From the NCBI GenBank assembly GCA_046262355.1, contig JBHEMX010000094.1, positions 1-24,175 of the forward strand: 24,175 nucleotides of DNA. Reading direction: 5' to 3'. Below, in pieces: positions 22,277 through 24,175 of the stretch. The DNA comes from DATADD01 sp046262355. Its GTDB lineage: Bacteria; Actinomycetota; CADDZG01; WHSQ01. Position 1 is the stretch's first letter. Each line of letters begins with the position of its first letter. A program made the translations under genes and the position numbers. Under the pieces are notes generated by a model, which ran no database searches, was not told the origin of the DNA, and worked only from the letters and a program-made list of their open reading frames with translations.

Positions 22277-23197
22277 TTACAGGTCGTCCCCGATCCTGAG
22301 GCGCGACGCCGCTGCGAGCGCGCGGTCGCCGGCCAGCGCGACCCCGTAGACCTGCTGCAGCATCTTGACCGAGGTCCAGCCGCCAAGCTGCATCGCGTCT
22401 ATCTCCGTGCCGCCGGACGCGAGGTAGCGGTGGGCCCACGTGTGCCGCAGCGAGTGCGGCTGCAGGTCCTCGATGCCCACGGAGCGCGCCCTGCGGTCGA
22501 GGATCTTGTAGACGGCGTTCGCCGTCACGGCTCCCGTCTTGCCGACCCACAGCTGCGGCAGGTCGGCGAACCTGTGCGACGACCTCGCACGCAGGTATGA
22601 GAGCACCGCCTGCGCCGTCACCGGCGTGAGCGCGACGCGCCTTGACCTGCCGACCTTGCCGCGGACGACGCGGACAACCCCGCCGCCGAGGTCGACGTCA
22701 GCCAGCCGCAGGTACGCGCCCTCGCTCAGGCGCACGCCGGTCGAGATGTAGAGGCGCAGGATCGCGAGGTCGCGGACGCAGTGGAACGAGCCGAACCGCT
22801 CGCAGTCCGCGATGAGGGCGCGCAGCTCGTCGTCGCGCAGGACGCGCGTCAGCGGCGTCTGCACCTGCGGCTCGCGCATGCCCGCCGCGACGTTCTCCGC
22901 TGCCTCTCCCTCCTCGTGCAGCCACCGCGTGAAGCTCTTGACGCCGCGCAGCCTGCACACCGCGGTGCCGGCGAAGCGCGTCGCGATCTGGTCGGCGACG
23001 AACGACCGAACCTGCCGGCGCGTCGGGAGCTCGCCGCCCGTGTGCTCGAGCAGCAGCCGCACGCTGAGCCCGTACGTCTCGACGGTCCTCGGCGACTTGC
23101 CCTCCGCGCGCAGCGCTCCCAGCCACTCCTCCGCAGGCTCCCGCGCCGACGCGGCGCGCTCGCGGCCCTCGACGACACGCAGTGCAGCCTCACCCAT
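22277..23197 (-). CDS. Tyrosine recombinase/integrase (second)
   Basis: Phage-integrase family recombinase, 306 residues, related to but distinct from the first. The core-binding domain (about 22-100, LRAEGKSPRTVETYGLSVRL) is followed by the catalytic domain with Arg156 (STGVRLSEG), Lys181 (VRGKVGRS), His248 and Arg251 (HSLRHTWAHR), Trp274 (LGGW) and Tyr284 (QQVYG). The ATG at 23197 lies 5 bases after GGGAGG; an adjacent GTG at 23200 is too near. The gene is complete and lies at the right edge of the element, next to inverted repeats at 23300-23359 that could be its binding site. Confidence 0.93.
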   Translation of the reverse strand: MGEAALRVVEGRERAASAREPAEEWLGALRAEGKSPRTVETYGLSVRLLLEHTGGELPTRRQVRSFVADQIATRFAGTAVCRLRGVKSFTRWLHEEGEAAENVAAGMREPQVQTPLTRVLRDDELRALIADCERFGSFHCVRDLAILRLYISTGVRLSEGAYLRLADVDLGGGVVRVVRGKVGRSRRVALTPVTAQAVLSYLRARSSHRFADLPQLWVGKTGAVTANAVYKILDRRARSVGIEDLQPHSLRHTWAHRYLASGGTEIDAMQLGGWTSVKMLQQVYGVALAGDRALAAASRLRIGDDL

Positions 23198-23299
23198 CAC
23201 GGCCTCCCAGACCCGTGAGATGGCGACCTTATGTAGCCGCTCCTTCTCGTCCTGCGGCAGACGTTCTCTTGGCCGGGCACGCTAGTGCGGTCGCTCCTC

Positions 23300-23359
23300 G
23301 GTCAACCGTGAGTCCTGCGCGTCCATGGATGCTCGGACCCACTTCATGGCCGGTTGACC
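23300..23359. repeat. 9-bp inverted repeat upstream of the second recombinase
   Basis: GGTCAACCG at 23300-23308 is inverted as CGGTTGACC at 23351-23359. The 294-base gap 23198-23491 otherwise shows a small GCGCC/GGCGC hairpin near 23405-23420 and no gene or tRNA. The repeat is a candidate recombinase arm site or operator. Confidence 0.55.
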
Positions 23360-23491
23360 TCGTCGCTATATCCGCCCTGTGGTGACCCCGTAAGAACGTC
23401 TAAGCGCCGCAGGAGGCGCGAAGGAGGTAGCAAACCGGCCCTCGAACGATCCTCCCGTGGCTCGGTTGCGTCCTCGGGCGGCAAAACCTGA

Positions 23492-23862
23492 TCAGGAGGC
23501 GACAACTCGGAAGCGGGCGTTGACTTGCATTGTGGGTGGACGCGGCTTCCCAGGCGCTAGATCAAGTTCTTTCGTAACGCGGTAGACACCCGGGCGTAAT
23601 TCGATCCGGGTTGGCTTGTCGAAGTAGACGGCGATCGGTTCAGCGTCGCTTCTCTCTTCGGCCTTTTCGTACCGGCCGTGGTGAGTGGGTCGGGCTTCAG
23701 ACGACGGGCGAACAGGAGGGCTGCTCCCGCGGCCCGACGGTCGTTAAACGGCACGGTGTGCATGACCCAATGATGCGCGCGGTCCGGCGCCGGGGCTAGA
23801 AATGAAAGGCGCTCATCCCATTCGCCGGGAATCTCTCCCTCGCTTCGGCGCGCGACATGCAC
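23492..23862 (-). CDS. Unidentified beta-rich protein (apparent frameshift)
   Basis: From GTG 23862 the frame gives MHVARRSEGEIPGEWDERLS followed by FLAPAPDRAHHWVMHTVPFN and AALLFARRLKPDPLTTAGT, then turns unnatural. If one A is restored in AAAA (TTTT at 23664-23667 on the plus strand) it continues as KKAEERSDAEPIAVYFDKPT and RIELRPGVYRVTKELDLAPG, stopping at 23492. That makes 123 residues of mostly beta-type sequence. It follows the PKD-domain gene by 40 bases and is probably cotranscribed. No family is recognised; the ribosome site is weak. Confidence 0.5.
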
Positions 23863-23902
23863 CCGAAGGCTGGTCTCTCAAGCGGACCGACTTGCGCACG
23901 AG

Positions 23903-24175
23903 TCAGCGGACGACGGTGACTGGAAGGGACAAGATTGCCTCATGCTGCGGTGAGTCGCATCCTTTAGCCGTCTTGGCGATGATCGTGATGGATTGCTCGC
24001 CTTCGGTCGTGAAGCGGTGATCGAGTGCCCGCCGCTCGTTCGTTCGTTTGAGGGTGCGACCACAGACGTCAAAGCCAAAACCACCGCGGATGGTGCCGTC
24101 GCCGAAGTCGACCTGGATGCCGATCAATGCGCGGCCAGCGTCACGGACAGTTAGGCGGACCGTAAAGGCCTCATC
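23903..24175 (-). CDS. PKD-domain protein, C-terminal end (partial)
   Basis: The last 90 residues of a protein whose start lies beyond the window. The frame is open to the edge and stops at 23903-23905. It shows the PKD-type signature VDFGDGTIRGG, then RALDHRFTTEGEQSITIIAK and a closing strand ILSLPVTVVR, a beta-sandwich typical of surface or secreted proteins. Two Cys (in DVCGRT and KGCDSP) may form a disulfide. The motif resembles the PKD domain of the protein at 5252-6106, so this strain has at least two such proteins. Confidence 0.75.
   Translation of the reverse strand, partial: DEAFTVRLTVRDAGRALIGIQVDFGDGTIRGGFGFDVCGRTLKRTNERRALDHRFTTEGEQSITIIAKTAKGCDSPQHEAILSLPVTVVR

Noticed and set aside
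21525..22349. Plus-strand frame opposite the DUF3800 gene
   Set aside because: Antisense shadow; the minus-strand frame carries the DUF3800 pattern.
23198..23491. tRNA gene as attachment site next to the second recombinase
   Set aside because: No cloverleaf-compatible arms or T-loop sequence were found here.

Overview
The window is high-GC DNA. It carries a Tad/Flp pilus locus with a LysM plus BTAD (SARP-type) regulator gene beside it, and several genes with a TAnnnT box 6-8 bases before an ATG, as in leaderless transcripts. This combination points to an Actinomycetota (actinobacterial) chromosome, possibly a deep-branching lineage; nothing here fixes the genus. No rRNA, tRNA or CRISPR array was seen.

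Layout. (1) 1-8640 (+): a tightly coupled Tad pilus operon: a truncated upstream gene, cpaF/tadA ATPase, tadB, tadC, a Flp pilin, two TadE-like pseudopilins, a TadG-like protein, two exported or anchored proteins (one with a PKD domain) and a LysM/BTAD protein. Most junctions are 4-base ATGA/GTGA overlaps. (2) 8737-11855: an accessory insert with a GmrSD-like (DUF262/DUF1524) restriction protein and a convergent four-helix membrane protein, with visibly less GC-rich codon use. (3) 11947-14357: small basic and zinc-ribbon proteins, unknown genes, and a ribbon-helix-helix protein whose promoter carries three 8-bp-spaced GTAAC repeats. (4) 14475-15830: a 3'-truncated C5-cytosine methyltransferase and a VOC/glyoxalase-like protein. 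(5) 16043-23197: a mobile element or element remnant with a broken DUF927-type helicase, two tyrosine recombinases, and cargo between them: a stand-alone FtsH-type M41 peptidase domain, a zinc-ribbon protein, a proteasome-like Ntn hydrolase and a DUF3800 protein. (6) 23492-24175 (-): the end of a PKD-domain protein gene and a disrupted downstream gene.

How the parts relate. Region 1 would build and anchor Flp pili: CpaF powers TadB/TadC, which assemble the Flp pilin with TadE/TadG minor components. Regions 2-5 look like accessory, partly defence-related DNA. The most unusual cargo is the 19.4-22.2 kb block, which puts two unrelated peptidase-type folds and a predicted nuclease fold between two recombinases.

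Caution: about ten single-base-type frameshifts, several in short homopolymers, break otherwise natural proteins between 7.9 and 23.9 kb. The downstream frames stay open and natural-looking, so either this assembly has indel errors or the accessory region has only recently begun to decay. Where the break is clear I describe the reconstructed protein.
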